Shown here piece by piece: positions 1-13,866 of a DNA stretch of 47,261 nucleotides. The notes beneath the pieces are model-generated. The model worked only from the letters and a program-made list of their open reading frames with translations. It was not told the DNA's origin and made no database searches. Positions within the stretch are counted from its first letter, which is position 1; every line of letters starts with the position of its first letter. The stretch comes from Smittium mucronatum (lineage: Eukaryota; Kickxellomycota; Harpellomycetes; Harpellales; Legeriomycetaceae): the NCBI GenBank assembly GCA_001953115.1, contig LSSL01006956.1, positions 1 to 47,261 on the forward strand. Reading direction: 5' to 3'. A program made the translations under genes and the position numbers.

Positions 1-3000
1 TGATAGATTCTACTATTTCAAAAAGCTAAATTATTGGAGCTTATGTTTATTATCCTCATTCTATAATGTAAATTATAAAAATCCTTGGAATATTATCATA
101 TTACAGGATTATAGATGGGGGATTTTGCTGAAATATATCTAGTTTTTAAGAAAGATCTTATAAATTCAAAAATAAAAAGAGGGTTGAAATCTAAATTCAC
201 GACCAAATAAAAGCTTTTTAAGCTTCTGATTTATCTTAAGAATTGGGTTAACTTTGATAAAATGGTGAAAGGGTTAATGAAATTACCATATTCAAATTTA
301 ATATTGATTATTTCTACCACAATAAAGGTTGGAGAAACTTTATCAAAAAGTTATTTATTCTCTACGAAAAAATATTTGCAATTATCTCACCTAAATATCT
401 TAGAAATAATTTGAGCATAGAATTTATCCTATAATGTAAATTATTTTTTAAAAAAAGGCCAAATAGCTCCTTCTAAGATAGGAAGATTAATTATTAGGGA
501 AAATCTTACATTTATCTCATAAAAACGGAGATCGCAGTTATAATAGATGGTAGTTTTGTGTCTTTTACCCAGTTTTTAATTTTTCAATACATGATATTTC
601 TGTTTTGAAAAAAATTGAGAGCATGTATCGGAAATTTTTTTGAAGCTCCCATGTGAATTTAGAACATAAGAAATTCTGGATCAGGATAAAATTTCAAGCA
701 TGATCATAACGGCTATATAGGACTTATTAAACAGTAAAGTGTATTTATAACGGAAAAAAATTCGATTAAGTGCAAAAATTCGATCGCAAGCTTCTCAATG
801 CTTCTATGAATCTTGGTTTAAATCTTTAGACAAAGGTAATTTAGAATTATATATACATATCTCCTGATAAATGTAAAAGGGATTCGTTGGAAAAAAAATC
901 TGCATATTAAAAAACTTCATCAAAATAGCCAGGTATAATTATATATTCTCTTTAGAAAATGTCAAAAAAATTACCGATAATGACATATCCCTCACAAATT
1001 TTCATATATCTAAAAATTTACCAAGATTGGATGATATAAAATTTTACGACATGAACAGAATTCAGGAAAATAAATCTTTTAATCAAAAAAAGCAAAAAAA
1101 CAAAAAAAAGGAGAGTCAAAAATAATAGGAAAATTTTGTTGTCTTTAGGGATGAATCGAGATTTAAAGAAGATCTTCTCCATATTTATCCCAAAATATCG
1201 AGAATAAATGCGTTTGGGAAAATATTTGATTAATTGGAGCCAAATATGAGTGACTCTGAACACTCTGTATTAAATTAATATATTTATTTGCTTTTATTTA
1301 ACTTTTTTGCCATTTTAAACGTCTCAGGTTATATCTATTACTATAAAATATATCTCTCGGATAAAATTTTTGGACTCTTTTCAAAGTTTTATAATTTAAA
1401 AAAACATAAAAGAATTCATCCTTTTTTATTATAAAAGTTTGAAATTTTCTTAATATGATTTAAATTTTTCGTTATTTTATAACCATGCTCGTTTTTATAA
1501 TTCTACAGTCAGGTTTTTAAGGAAATTTATGTTTATTTTTACGTCTGATTGATAAGTTAAAATTAATTTGAAAAATTTTCAGCTAATTGTATCAGTATTT
1601 ATTTCCATTTAATAAAATTCATATTTTTTAACTGCGAAAAAAATAATTCTAAAATTTAATATCAGAGAAATATATATATGTTTATTAATGGTATTTAAAT
1701 CAAAATTTATAAATAAAAATAACTTTTAGGTACTCTAATATGTTTTCGATCGAATCAATCTTTAAAAATTTATATTTAAACCTTTTTTCAGATATATCTC
1801 AGACCAGACTCATTGATGATTTTATTCAAGATTTGAATTGGAAAAGAGATAAAAAGTTAAGTTTGTTAATTTTACTCTCAAAATATAACACTTGTGATTT
1901 GTAAAAAGGTAATAAATGCTTTAAAATTAATATTATGGTTTAATAAAACCAAAATAAATAGTGATTTATAAAATATCCATTATAAATTCGGAAACAATAA
2001 TTTGATTATTTTTTTTAATTGCTTCCATTATAATATTTTTGTTTGTATCATAAGTTTTTTTTTGGTTAATGAATAATATGACAAAAATTTATTGATTATT
2101 TTATATTATCACATTTATATTTCCTTCTTTTTGCTATATTAAACAAATAAATACTCGATAATAAAAATATTTTTATATTATATTAGAAATATTTAAAAAT
2201 AGAAAAAATAAAAGATAGTTAAAATAAACAATAAGTCCGCTTTTTTAAGCCATTTAAATATTATTAGCAAAAACATTTGCATAGCTACATTATTTTGAGC
2301 TACAATAAATAATGGTCCGTGTAAAAGCGACTGACTTTTTATTATAATGTTTATATTATTCTTTTGGGCTTATTTTATAAAATCTTACAATGAATAATTC
2401 TATGAATAATAGTCTTTCTTGTATCATAAACTCTAACAATAAAGATTTTTCACATATAAAACATTTAATTATTTAAATAATCAGAAAATTTCTTAAGATT
2501 AACTAATCAACTAAAGAGATGATCCTTTTTGTGAGTTATTAATTATGCCATTTAGGATTAAAAAACGATTAATTCAAGTTAGATTATTTTAATACTTTTT
2601 TCTCCTAATAGCAACCTTGATTTTTCTACTACCAATTTCAGTAGTAAATTCGTCATAATTTTTTTATAATATGAACAAAAAAATAAATCGAAAAAATTAT
2701 TTTCTAATAAATACATTTTATTGGGTTTTTTCTATTTGTTGATATCCATTCTTATTGATTTCTTTTTATTGAATAGTATCCTGAAAACATGGTTAATTGT
2801 TAATGAAAAGTATTTTTTAGTAGTGAATGAGAATTTAGGCTAAAACCCGATATTAAAATTGTTGATATTTCAGGAAAATAATGAGTTTTTATTTTCAAAA
2901 TTTTTATATCTTTTTTTAAATAGTGAAAATATATCCTAATTAAAATAATTTATATTAATGGGTTAATTGAAAAAAATTCCTCATTTATATTAGATTACAG

Positions 3001-5260
3001 CTTTTCAATAATATTTAATTTATGCAAAAATATATCCATGGGATGGTATGTCAAGTAAATTATATAATAAAATTAGATACTCGTGGTAATATTATCGTTG
3101 AAATAGAGCTTATTTGGAACTGATTAGATTCGTCCACTTAAATTATCCCCATTTCCATCATTTTAAGTGTTTTTTAACTCTGGATGTAAATAAATTTTTC
3201 ATATTTAGTTGTTTTTCTTTCCTTTTATATTTATTTTCCTGCAATCTGCCTTTAACATAAATTTTATATCCACCATTTATTTCAATTCAGAACATTCTCT
3301 TAATGAAAATTTTAATTTCATATCTAAATTTGAAATATATATAAGATATTCTATTAATAATGAGTATAAATTTTATTTCGGAATTTTTATAGCAATTTCT
3401 CTAAAAAAAATCAAAAAAAAAATAAAGCTCCTCGTCTTTCGAAAATATTTTCCCCCAAAAAAAACATCGTCAAACCTAGCTTGATATTCTTTTGACATTA
3501 TAATTTTCAAATTGTCTCATAAGTCATTATCTCTAAAATTAAAATTATTTCCTTGAGTTATAATATTTAAAGATACTATTTTTTTCTTTTCTGAAATTTT
3601 TATATGTATTCAGCTTCTGAATTTAAGCGAATTTGAACTAAATACTCACCTTAAATTATAAAATTTTCTGCTATGTTATTTTCAAATAAAAAAAATACTT
3701 TTATTTTCTTTTAAACTACAATCCAATCCGCTAATACTTGAACATAAGTGATATTTTCGCTAAATTATACATTTTTTCTCTTACCATTTTAAGAATATAT
3801 TGGTATAAATTTATCCATATTATAAATAAAAGCACTTTCTGTAAAAAATACTACCTACATAAATTATTCTTGTAAATAAACCGAATTTGAAGGAAATATT
3901 AATATTGATAGATTTTATTATAGGTTCGTAACACACGTGTATTTTGTTATAAGTCTATAATAAAAAAAACCAATAAAAAAATAAAAGAAAAAAAATTCCT
4001 AATCCAACTTTCTGGACCAATTTCTTCCGTTTTACAGTTTTTTTTTGCATAAAAATTTCCATGGGCTTTTATAAATATTCCATCCGTTTTTGTGTATATT
4101 GGGGTTGTAAATACATTATTTCTTCATATTGAGTCAAGAGAAAATTCTATTATTTTATTTTTTTCAAATTTACTTCAGATATAAATATTATTAGTATATT
4201 TTTATTTAAAAAGAGAAAATAAAAAACCACTTTTATTTAATATTCCAAAAAAAATTATTTATGGGAAAATTCAATTTCAATGAATAAAATGGTCGAAAAA
4301 GTGAAAAATATCTAAAAAATATCAATTAAATCCAAATAAATCCGATCAAATCTTTTTCCCGATATTATTGAAAAAATTTGTTTATTTTTCTTAATGGAGA
4401 TATTTTTTTGAAATTTGGTTCAAGATTTTAAAAATACATAAAAAAATTTCCTGCTTCGTTCCATAATAAAACTGAATATAAGTTCCCAAGTTTCACCCAC
4501 ACCAGGGTGTGAAAAATAGTATTTTAAACATTAACTGTTTTGGTCAATCTTTTTATTAAGATAAATTTCAGAGCCCTGTTCCTTGAAACAACAAATAAAA
4601 TTTTTGGCTGTTTTAAGAAGTAGTTTCTTCTTACATTATTGAATTTTTTAGTGTATTTTTTATCAAGTTTTAAAAGCTTTTTAGATATTAATTGATACTG
4701 ATTTTGGTCATAAATATATATCTTTTGGATATTTATATCCCAAAGAGAATATGAATTATGAGAATATATACAATGTCATAAAGGTTTATTTTTCTAGCCC
4801 AATTTGAAGCATCGACTTTAATTTGTGAATTTTTAGTAGAACCTAAGAAAAATTGATATAATTTTTTTCGACCCCCAGGCATGAACTTCGAACATACCTT
4901 CGTCGCTACCAACTCTAAATTTAGATAAAATGATTATAGTATATTATTCCTATGATATATGTAAAAATAAAACCAATTACTTTAATATATTAAATAACCA
5001 ATAATTAATAATAATTTCATGGGGGCATCCATTGATGTATTCGGAAATTTTATTTAAAAAAATTTTAATACGAAATAGAAATTATTTTATGAAAAAATGA
5101 GTGAAATTATTTTATAAAAGAATAAGCGAAACAGATTTTTAAAACATAAATAAAATGATTATATTACATATAAAAATTTATACCTCGTATATTCATTAAT
5201 ATCTGATTCTGATGATTATCTTAGAATTTTTAACTCTTAAAAAATTGCGAAAATATGGAA

Positions 5261-5284
5261 TATATATATATATATATATATATA
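5261..5284. repeat. (TA)n microsatellite
   Basis: A run of about twelve perfect TA dinucleotides. It is one of at least seven similar arrays in this window, six of them intergenic and outside the gene islands. Confidence 0.95.
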
Positions 5285-5833
5285 CCTGTTAAAAATTGAA
5301 CTACAAAGAATATTTAAAAAATGTGAAAATAAAAAAAAACGTGATAATAAATAATTGATTATCTAATAATAAAGCTATATTTATAGCAGAGGTGCAAATT
5401 TCAACAAATGCAGCATTTGAATTCAAAAAGCCAAAACTGCTAAAATTAAAATCGATGGAAACTAAAGAGAAATTCGCGACAGTCTTAATTCAGCAACTAC
5501 AAAAACATTCGATATCTTAAAAAAAATCACAGTCAAAACTAAAACTTCAATTTTAATTTAAAATTTAGAAGCGATTTCAACATTAATCGTTATCAAAACT
5601 CATGCTGCATTCTCAAACTCAAAATATTCGAAAATAGAAACCACAATAAAAATAGCAGCCATAGTCACAGAAATAATAAGAAATTTTTTGTAAAGATTTC
5701 AATTTTATCCAATTAATTGATATCATTTTTAAATTTAATATTTATATATATTTTTTATTTATAACAATTTTTTTTGCATTTATTGTGTTCATTTAATTTG
5801 CAAAGCGGTTATTATACATTATTATTATTATCA

Positions 5834-5855
5834 AATTTCAATTTCAATTTCAATA
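5834..5855. repeat. (ATTTCA)n short tandem repeat
   Basis: About three and a half head-to-tail copies of the hexamer ATTTCA in an AT-rich intergenic stretch. No function can be seen. Confidence 0.7.
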
Positions 5856-8786
5856 TTCATTTTTATATTGCTATAGAAACTAATTTTGCATAATTATCAT
5901 TAAATTCAATATTTTTAATAGATAATTTCATTTGCTATAATTTAAATATCTTTATTGATGTACAATATATTTTCTTCGATTTTATTTTTGATTTTATTAG
6001 TCCCAAATATTATATCAATTCAATTCGTTTAATTAAATATATATGATTCTTTTTAAATTTTCATTGAAATAAAAACCTCCTTAATAAAATCGCATTCACA
6101 TAAATTTCATAAATATTTAAAAAATTGAATTCACCTAAGTTTCACAAACTCGTAAAAAAATCGTACTAGATTAATTTTCGCCACCATTTATAATATATAT
6201 TTATAGCGTGTGATATTGAAAATTTAGCTAATGTGATAGCTTTTGTGTACTTGTTATTTTTCTGGTAACAATAATACTAAATGTTTGTTATTGTTGATAT
6301 ATTAGATGGTTTTTTTCTAAATTTAATTGATATTTTCAAACAACTTTATTTTATTATTAAATACTACCAGGAAGCTATAATTTTTTTTTTATGTTGGGAT
6401 ATAAAATAATTAAATATTATTTCGATTATCAAACCCGGGTTTATGTTCATTCATAATTTACAAAAAAAATAAATTAATAATAAAAAGAATAACTTACAAT
6501 GAAAAAATCGATAAGAATAATGATTAATTAACATTAAAATGGCATATTTTTAACGGTTATGTAATAAAAACATAAAAAAGTAGCATATTAATCAATAATT
6601 AAGTTTATTTATACAAAATTTTAAATCGACACGATGTTAAAAAAGCCCGTAATTAGATACAATTACACCAATTATTCATATAATCTCTATTTTTTTCATT
6701 TGTCTTTTTCATAGTTGTGAACAAGAAAAATCCATTGGTTCTTAAAAAAAATAAAATTATTCGATTTCTATATGAGATTAAATAAAAATAAAAATTGAAT
6801 ATGTTTCGATAATGAATCCTAAATAATCAGATTCTGTACAAAAGATCAAAATAATGCTTTTTTCGTATTCAAGTAGTGTTTTCTGTGTCGAAAATTACAA
6901 TTATCTATTATTTTGTAGTAGAGTATTTTTTTTGTATCAGAATAATTTTAACCTTTTCTCAACTATTAAAATCTTTTATTTATCTGAATTGATTTTCTAT
7001 TATTTGATAATGCTTTATGAGTGAATTATAAAAATTTCTATTGGATTTACTCATAAAAAATTAAAAAATTTTATAATAATATAACGTTTTTTATGATGAG
7101 GTCAATAAAATTTCTGTAAGATATAAATTTATAAAATCTCCCAATAAAGAATATATAATTCAAAAAAATACTTGTAAAATATATCCGAGAATCCAGAATA
7201 GTCGTGTAATATATCAGGAAGGAGTTAGGTCTAATAGATCCTGGGAATTTTATTCAAAAGATTCATTAATTTTTTTATTTTTATGTTTCATTCATACTTT
7301 AATTCCCCATTTTTATCTTATTTTGTATGTACTTAACAACTGTAATAGATTATTCTCTAAAAAATGGTGTAATTTTTTTTAATTTAAATTGAGAGAATTA
7401 TTTATTTTTATTTTTAAGTTTTTTTTATAAATTTTTTTGATATTTTATTAATAATTTTAGTTTATAATAGCACTAAAAATGTGTGTTTAGTATTGTTTCA
7501 ACACTTTTATTTGAGATTTAGGGATTTTTTTTTTGATTTTTTATGCTCTTAATCTGAGATTAATTTTATTCTAATCCCTCTCTATATTTTTTTTGTACTT
7601 TTTTTTTTGTCTCTACAAAAATACTTTCATGTTAATATTGCTTCTATCTTATAAATACAAATATATTATAATCGGAATTAAAATATATCAGATACATTTT
7701 TCCATCTCATCAATACCACTTACATATAAAAAAATATTCATATCATTTATTTATTTAATTCATAACTCCAAATTGGGTATTACATGTATAGACATCATCA
7801 GAAAAAAAATTCTGTCACAGATTCCAGTAAAAAAATGTCTAAAATTATTTTTTTAATTTTTTTAATAACTTTAATTATAAATTTTCAACCTATTTGATTA
7901 TTAAATGTCCCATAATACTACTATATAAATAAAAAAAGGTATCAAAAAAAGCGATCGATAAAAAAAAATTCATCTTTTAATTTAATTGATGTTTGATTTA
8001 AAAGTAAATTGCAAAAAAAAACCACCCCGAAAGAATCGACTATTTAAATTCTCAGAAAACCAACATTTCCTATATGTTATAAAAAAAAAGGGTTTTATCT
8101 ATTTAGCTTTATAAAAAAATCATGAGAATTATTATTTTATTTAACCAATTTAACGTTTGAATTTTGAAATATATACTACAAGTTAGTTTTATAAAAGCTG
8201 AATGCTTTATCGAACAACTTTATAATTTTAAAAAAAACATCTTTAAAGATATAAGGGGCAGATATATGTGAATTCTTCAGTAAAAAATCAATTTTTTACA
8301 AAAAAAATAATACAGGTTACTTAACATCTATGCTTTTAAATATTTGATCTACAACAAAGATTAATATTTTTAAGAAATTTTTTTTTGATGATATTATAAC
8401 AATTTAATACTAACCACACCTATTTATTTAAATGTATAACCTAACAGAGATTATTTTTTCTTTTAATTGCTTTGTAAAATATAGAAGGATCATTTGATTT
8501 TTACATTATAGTAGCGAAAAAAAAGAAGAATATAAACCACACTCTAGATATTTTACGTAGAAAGATACAGAGCCATTCCATTCCCTACTGCCTAAAAAGA
8601 TCTAGACTTCACGGAAGAATAATTCGTAAGTTTTCAAGTATTTTTACTTTTAAAGGCGATATTTTGAAGAGTTTTTTTGAATAAGATTTTTAATCATTAT
8701 TGCATTTTTTTCATCTGAAAAAATAAATAAAGGCCTTATTTTTTTTATTTCAATAAAGAAAAGGTTGCATTAATCTGAATTAATAG

Positions 8787-8806
8787 ATATATATATATAT
8801 ATATAT
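8787..8806. repeat. (AT)n microsatellite
   Basis: Ten perfect AT dinucleotides in the left desert. Confidence 0.95.
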
Positions 8807-9150
8807 CCCGGAATAAAAGCTTTTTATAGTAGCGATACAGCTCTACGTTTACTTTTTTGAGTTTTTAATTTCAAATAGCTTATTTAGGATTAAAAAAATG
8901 CTCATAAAGATATAATAAGAAAGTTTAGTGATATGCGAAGTTACATTAACTTTTAATGTATTTAAATTTAATTGGTAAAACTATCTAAAATCCTCAACCG
9001 TGTATATATAAATACTAGGTTATTATATTAAAATTTCAAAGATTTTTCTTTTATAGGTTAATTTCCTGTAAGAATTTCACCAAAAATCACCAAAAAGGTA
9101 TTGGCCGCAACAAAAACATAACACTTTTAAATCTAGATGTTAATATATCA

Positions 9151-10144
9151 CGATATAAAATGTGTATAAAATTTTTAAAAAAAAGTGTTTTTTCTGGAGG
9201 AAGATGCCATTCTATTTCGTTGATGAACGGAGAGGTGTGCAAAAAAATGAGGAAATGTTGTCAAAATTCTTGTTGAAATCACGAAAATGAATTACTCGCA
9301 GCGATGAGAGTATGGATGTGGATAGTGGCGTATTTCTAATAAAAATAGACTTCTAGATAAGTGTTTTTTTTTGTTTGGTTTTGTATCAAAAAATATAAAT
9401 ACAATTTTGTGAAGATATGTAAATAAGTCACCCGATCGAACTTTTTTTTACAATATATTATGTCATTAATTGAATTTACAAAAACAATCTATTAGTATAG
9501 GGTTCTATTTATAAAACTAGATCCTATTTGCACTGTTTTTTTTTTCTGTATCACAGAATTTTCCTATTTGCCCTGATATTTATGTTTATCTAACCAAATC
9601 GTTGCTTTGTGCAAAAATAATTTTCACGACGAAATATGTTAGCGTTGGCTCTTTAGTTACCTAATTCCAAAAAAATGTGTTGCATTTATGAGGGTATTTT
9701 CGAATAATATTTGCTAATAATAATAGATTGTTGGGAGATACGATAGGCTATTTATAGAAGAAATTTGCTGTTATTCGATGGATTTTTAGAAAACTGCTTT
9801 TCAGGGTCGGTGTACAAAATAAAAATCCAATAGCATCTTTTTTTCAGATAAAGGATTGAATCTGTTTGTGGATCCATTTGCAGGACTATTGATTGATAAT
9901 TTTTCCATGTATATAATTACATTTTTATTAGTAATATGGCTATCTAAACTTTTAGTCATTCCCACTTCATGTTGGTAAAAATACATATCGACAGTTTTGG
10001 CCTAGCATACACTTTCTCATCCACTCCACAAAATATTTGAACCTTTATTTTTCCCTTCAATCTTCATTCGCAAAAAAATAATAACTGCATACTCATTTCA
10101 CTAACACTATTAAGAAAACTCAGACAACTTAGCTATACAACAAG
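9151..10144. other. Upstream flank of the FSH1-like gene with possible exon remnants
   Basis: This stretch is less AT-rich than the desert to its left. A 28-codon open frame starts with ATG at 9,204 (MPFYFVDERR...) and ends TGA. A second open frame, about 9,824-9,979 on the plus strand, encodes a short peptide with a hydrophobic run (ITFLLVIWLSKLLVI) resembling one membrane segment, and it follows a polypyrimidine-CAG that could be a splice acceptor at 9,846. I could not join the two through a convincing intron chain. They may be a small gene, exons of one, or chance. The rest should hold the FSH1 promoter, but no specific element stands out. Confidence 0.3.
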
Positions 10145-11451
10145 ATGAGAGTTTTATTCCTACACGGATTCTCGCAAAACAAATACAAATTCAAAATAAA
10201 ATCCAGGGCTATCGCTTCCTGTTTTTCTGAAGACGATGAATTGAGTAAGTTGATAAAGTTTTTTTTTCAGTGACAAATCTTTCTTTATTTCTATTACCCT
10301 GTTAGCTCAAAACCGATAACCCTATTTTTATCTCTCAATTTTTACATTCCAACTGAAACCCTTTCTAATTTAGTTTATCTAGATGCACCCATCGAAATTG
10401 ATTCAGAGAATGATTCTATCTTTGTGAATCATCCTTCTTCTTACAAAGAGGTGTACCCTGGTGGTGAAGGTTGGTTTACTATCATTATAAATCAATTAAT
10501 ATGTGTATTTCCCGAAACGTGACTTCTTTTCTTATTTATAAAAGAATTTAAAGCGAGTTATTAATCTTAGTCTTGATTTAATATAATAGACACTTCCAGA
10601 GCTTGGTGGGTTTTCCAAAACAGAGCCGAGGGAATAGTAGAGGGATTTTCAAACACCCTGAAGCATCTTGAATACATAATAAAGTCTACGGTATGTCTTT
10701 TAAATCACCGTTTTCCTATACCAATCCATTTTAACTAAAATTACCACATTTCTTTTCTGGTGTTAGGGGCCTATTGATGGCGTCGTAGGATTCTCTCAAG
10801 GTATTATTTTTAAAATCAATAAAATGGTTTTTTATAGCTACTTTTAGTTTTTTTGATAGCATCGGTTAATTTTTTTATTTTGGCGATTTTCAATCATTCT
10901 CGATTTCGTCTTTTATTATTTTTCGGCTTTCTAGACTTATAAATTTACATATGTTTTTTATTTCAGTCTATATTCTCTTTTCGATTCTAATAATGTACCT
11001 CTTTATATATTTAGGTGCTATACTGTCAGCAATATTGTGCTCTATTTTTGAGAAATCTCCGTCTGAACGAGGAGAGTTTAAATTCAATGGCCAGCCTCCA
11101 CTAAAATTCGCAATGCTTGTTGGTGGCGGTCTTCCGAATTCTAAGGAACTTCTTGGTAGCATCAGCGAAAATATTTCTACTCCGTTGCTAGCCATAATTG
11201 GAAAATGGGATACAGTTGTGAGCACAGAAAGTTCTATGATGTTGGCTGATAAATTTCTGAATAAGGAGACAACCTTCCACGGAGGAGCCCACATTGTTCC
11301 ACTTGGTTCGATAACAAAAAAACAAATTAAATCTTTCTTAAAGTCTCTTGGGCTAGAATCTAATGTTCCTTTATTTAATCTTCCTCCCAGCTCCGCTTTA
11401 ATATCTCTTGGGCAATACAAACCCTTATCATTAAAGCAATCATTGATTTAA
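10145..11451 (+). CDS. FSH1: FSH1-family serine hydrolase (OVCA2-like alpha/beta hydrolase)
   Basis: Five exons: 10145-10244, 10374-10469, 10590-10690, 10767-10800 and 11015-11451, giving 255 residues (yeast Fsh1 is about 243). The protein opens with the family hallmark MRVLFLHGFSQN. The nucleophile elbow is GPIDGVVGFSQG with Ser109, split from the following Ala by intron 4. The other likely triad residues are Asp176 (IGKWD) and His203 (HGGAH). An RAWW motif matches the RGWW region of OVCA2. Family members are cytosolic esterases acting on short to medium acyl substrates; the physiological substrate is generally unknown. All exon phases close in frame and the introns run GT-AG, though intron 2's donor (GTTGGT) is weak. 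The proteasome beta-6 gene follows on the same strand after 1,079 bases. FSH1-type hydrolases are especially common in fungi, which weakly supports a fungal host. Confidence 0.92.
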
Positions 11452-12530
11452 TATGTACTACCACGATTACCATTTGACGCGCCAATTTTTTAATTTCTTA
11501 TACATTATATATTTTCTCATTATGCATATTGCTTATTAATAAATACATTTTATTACGCATTCGAATATGTAAAGATTATGTTGGGATTCTCATATATTTG
11601 TTTACTTTTTGATGGAACCTGATTGTCAAGTGCACATATTATCTGTTTTTTTTCCTAAACATTATTTTATTGGTATCAGAGAATGATTATTAGTGGAAAT
11701 TAAAATCCATGATATCGATTCTGGCGCAAATTTGAGTGTTTATCTCTTAATCCCTACAAGTGAAATTTCCGATGCACTTTGACTGCCACGCTTTAGGAGT
11801 CTCCAGCTAGTGGCTATCTCTAGGTGAGAGAATGTCTAGAAGTGTATAGTCAATGAATCCTTAATTACCTTGATAAAATATCAATGGTGTTTAGATGATT
11901 TCATGTAAGTAAACACTAGAGGATGTTTGACGACCCTCAGCATTACACTTAGCTTCCAACAGTATAGGGATATCAATTAAACAGTGTAGCTAAAACGGAC
12001 ATCTAATTCTTACCTTTTTATTGAGATTAGACTCACAACTGAATTAACTAATGAGAGTAGTTTTAGTTCTCGGCTAGATGGAAATTAACAGATATACGGA
12101 AGGTTGGAATAGCGAATAGAGTCTTGGGCTTAATTAGGCGAAAAAACGAAACGAGGAAAATCGAGTAAATTTTTCCAACTGCATTTGTATAGATGCTAAT
12201 TGGATGCTCCAAAAAGTATAAGGCCACCAAGACGTAATGAATTTCTGTTAATTTGTTGGCTAGACACATATAAAAAATCCGGAATTAATTGGTTAAAATC
12301 TAAAATATTGCAAAAATGACTGGTTCTGTATGAATAGCCAGCAATTTATTCAAGCTACTCGCTTGTCTGCATTCATCAGTTTGTTCTTACTTGGATCAAG
12401 CTGCGAGCCACTTTAGGCTTTTCCTCGATAAAAATAACAATACTTGAACAGGGAACTTTAAATTTTACTGTTTATTCAATCCTAATTTTGAAAGCAATTT
12501 GATTCTTCCCTAAACATTCATAAAACCATC
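11452..12530. other. Intergenic region between FSH1 and PRE7
   Basis: This 1,079-base spacer is noticeably less AT-rich than the deserts. It has a 68-codon open frame on the minus strand (12,063-12,269) rich in Phe, Ile and Leu with no recognisable motif and no splice-linked continuation. No tRNA-like fold or obvious transposon fragment was seen. It presumably holds the 3' end of the FSH1 transcript and the PRE7 promoter. Confidence 0.5.
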
Positions 12531-13597
12531 ATGTCTACCGAAATTCAAAATGCAGCAAAGTCTCACGCTGGAAGATGGGAGCCATATGTAGATAATGGAG
12601 GGTAAGTCCCTACTCTTTTTTTTATACCAGATTAACGTTTTATTAAACTGCTTTTGCAAAGGACTTTTTTTCTGTAAAAAATTGAGGTAAATCGTTTTTA
12701 ATTAATATTTTTTGTTTTTTTTTCTGCCAGAACTTCATTGGCTATTGCAGGTCCAGATTTCTGCATTATTGCATCAGATACTCGTCAAAGTGAAGGTTAC
12801 AGTATCAATACAAGATACGATTCAAAAGTTCATCAAATGTAAAATCATATTTTGTTTTCCTGTTAACTTTATTATATCTTACCCGTCCATTTGTTTCTTA
12901 GAACTGATAAAGTTTTGTTTGCAACTTCTGGATACTCAGCTGATGGGAAGAAGTTGGCTGAAAACATAAAAATACAGGCAGAGGTAATCCCTTATTTTAA
13001 AAAATTCCAGGAACGCTTATCGCCTTTTCATGTCAAAATATATTTCGATTATTATTTTCCCTTATCTTATAACCTGTTTGTTTTATTTCTTAGAAATATC
13101 TCGACAAGAATGATAAAATCATTCAGGCCCCCTCAATTGCTCAAATGACATCTATCATTATGTACCAAAAGAGATTCTTCCCTTACTACGTATTCCCAAT
13201 TTTGGCTGGTTTAGACGGAGAAGGTTAGATATCATCAAAATTATACCAAAATCTTTATTGAGAGTTGCAATATTTTATCTCATCAAACCCATTTTTATTA
13301 GGAAAGGGCTGTGTTTTTTCATATGACCCTGTTGGCAACATGGAGCGGGTAGGTTTCCAGGTATACGGCTCAGCTTCCGCTCTCATCCAACCATTCCTTG
13401 ATAACCAAGTCGGTTTGAAACACCAGGAAAATGTTGATAAAAACAGAACGCTATCTAAGCAAGAGGCTTTCGATCTAGCTATCGATTCCTTCACCAGTGC
13501 TACCGAACGCGACATATATACTGGTGATTACCTTGAAATATACACAGTCGACTCCACTGGTATCCACAAAGAAGTCCGCACCCTGAAATTCGACTAG
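12531..13597 (+). CDS. PRE7: 20S proteasome subunit beta-6 (PRE7/PSMB1/beta type-1)
   Basis: Five exons: 12531-12601, 12731-12838, 12902-12983, 13094-13223 and 13302-13597, giving 228 residues, close to the family norm. Signature blocks in order are NGGTSLAIAG near residues 22-31, IIASDTRQSEG, the YQKRFFPYYV block (FFPYYV is strictly family-typical), GKGCVFSYDPVG, GSASALIQPFLDNQVG and TERDIYTGD near the end. Beta-6 is a structural, non-catalytic subunit of the 20S core, so no autocatalytic Thr processing is expected even though a Thr sits in NGGT. The short N-terminus before the beta-fold agrees with that. All four introns are GT-AG (129, 63, 110 and 78 bases). The donors of introns 1 and 2 are GTAAGT and GTAAAA. 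Confidence 0.97.
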
Positions 13598-13866
13598 CTT
13601 TTGTTTCTTAGTCTTTATTGGCTTGTTTTTTTATACTTTAACTATATATGTACAATGATTGGTTTGGTTCCTCGTATTAATGCATTACCTTTTTTTGAAA
13701 CTATCAATCTTTCTATTGTATGAAATTCTAAAAAAAATAATTCAAATGGCAATTCAATCTTTAAGAAACCTAAATTCAATTAAGTACATTTAAGCTCATA
13801 TAGCTTCGTTTTTCATCAAATCTCCTAATAATTTATAACCCCTTATTTAAAAAAAAAAATCAAAAA

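Larger units (their letters stand above)
1..9150. other. AT-rich gene desert (left arm)
   Basis: This stretch is extremely AT-rich, with long A and T homopolymers and stop codons in all frames. The few open frames (around 1,018-1,263, 3,209-3,484 and 7,593-7,856) encode only Phe/Ile/Lys/Asn-rich low-complexity peptides with no recognisable motif and no splice-linked continuation. The first kilobase is somewhat more complex than the rest and could be decayed sequence, but nothing can be identified in it. A 16-base direct repeat (ctataatgtaaattat) occurs at 61-76 and 429-444. No gene is supported. Confidence 0.75.

Noticed and set aside
10968..11420. 150-codon minus-strand open frame
   Set aside because: It lies exactly antisense to exon 5 of the FSH1-like gene, whose plus-strand product shows clear family motifs; the antisense frame has none.
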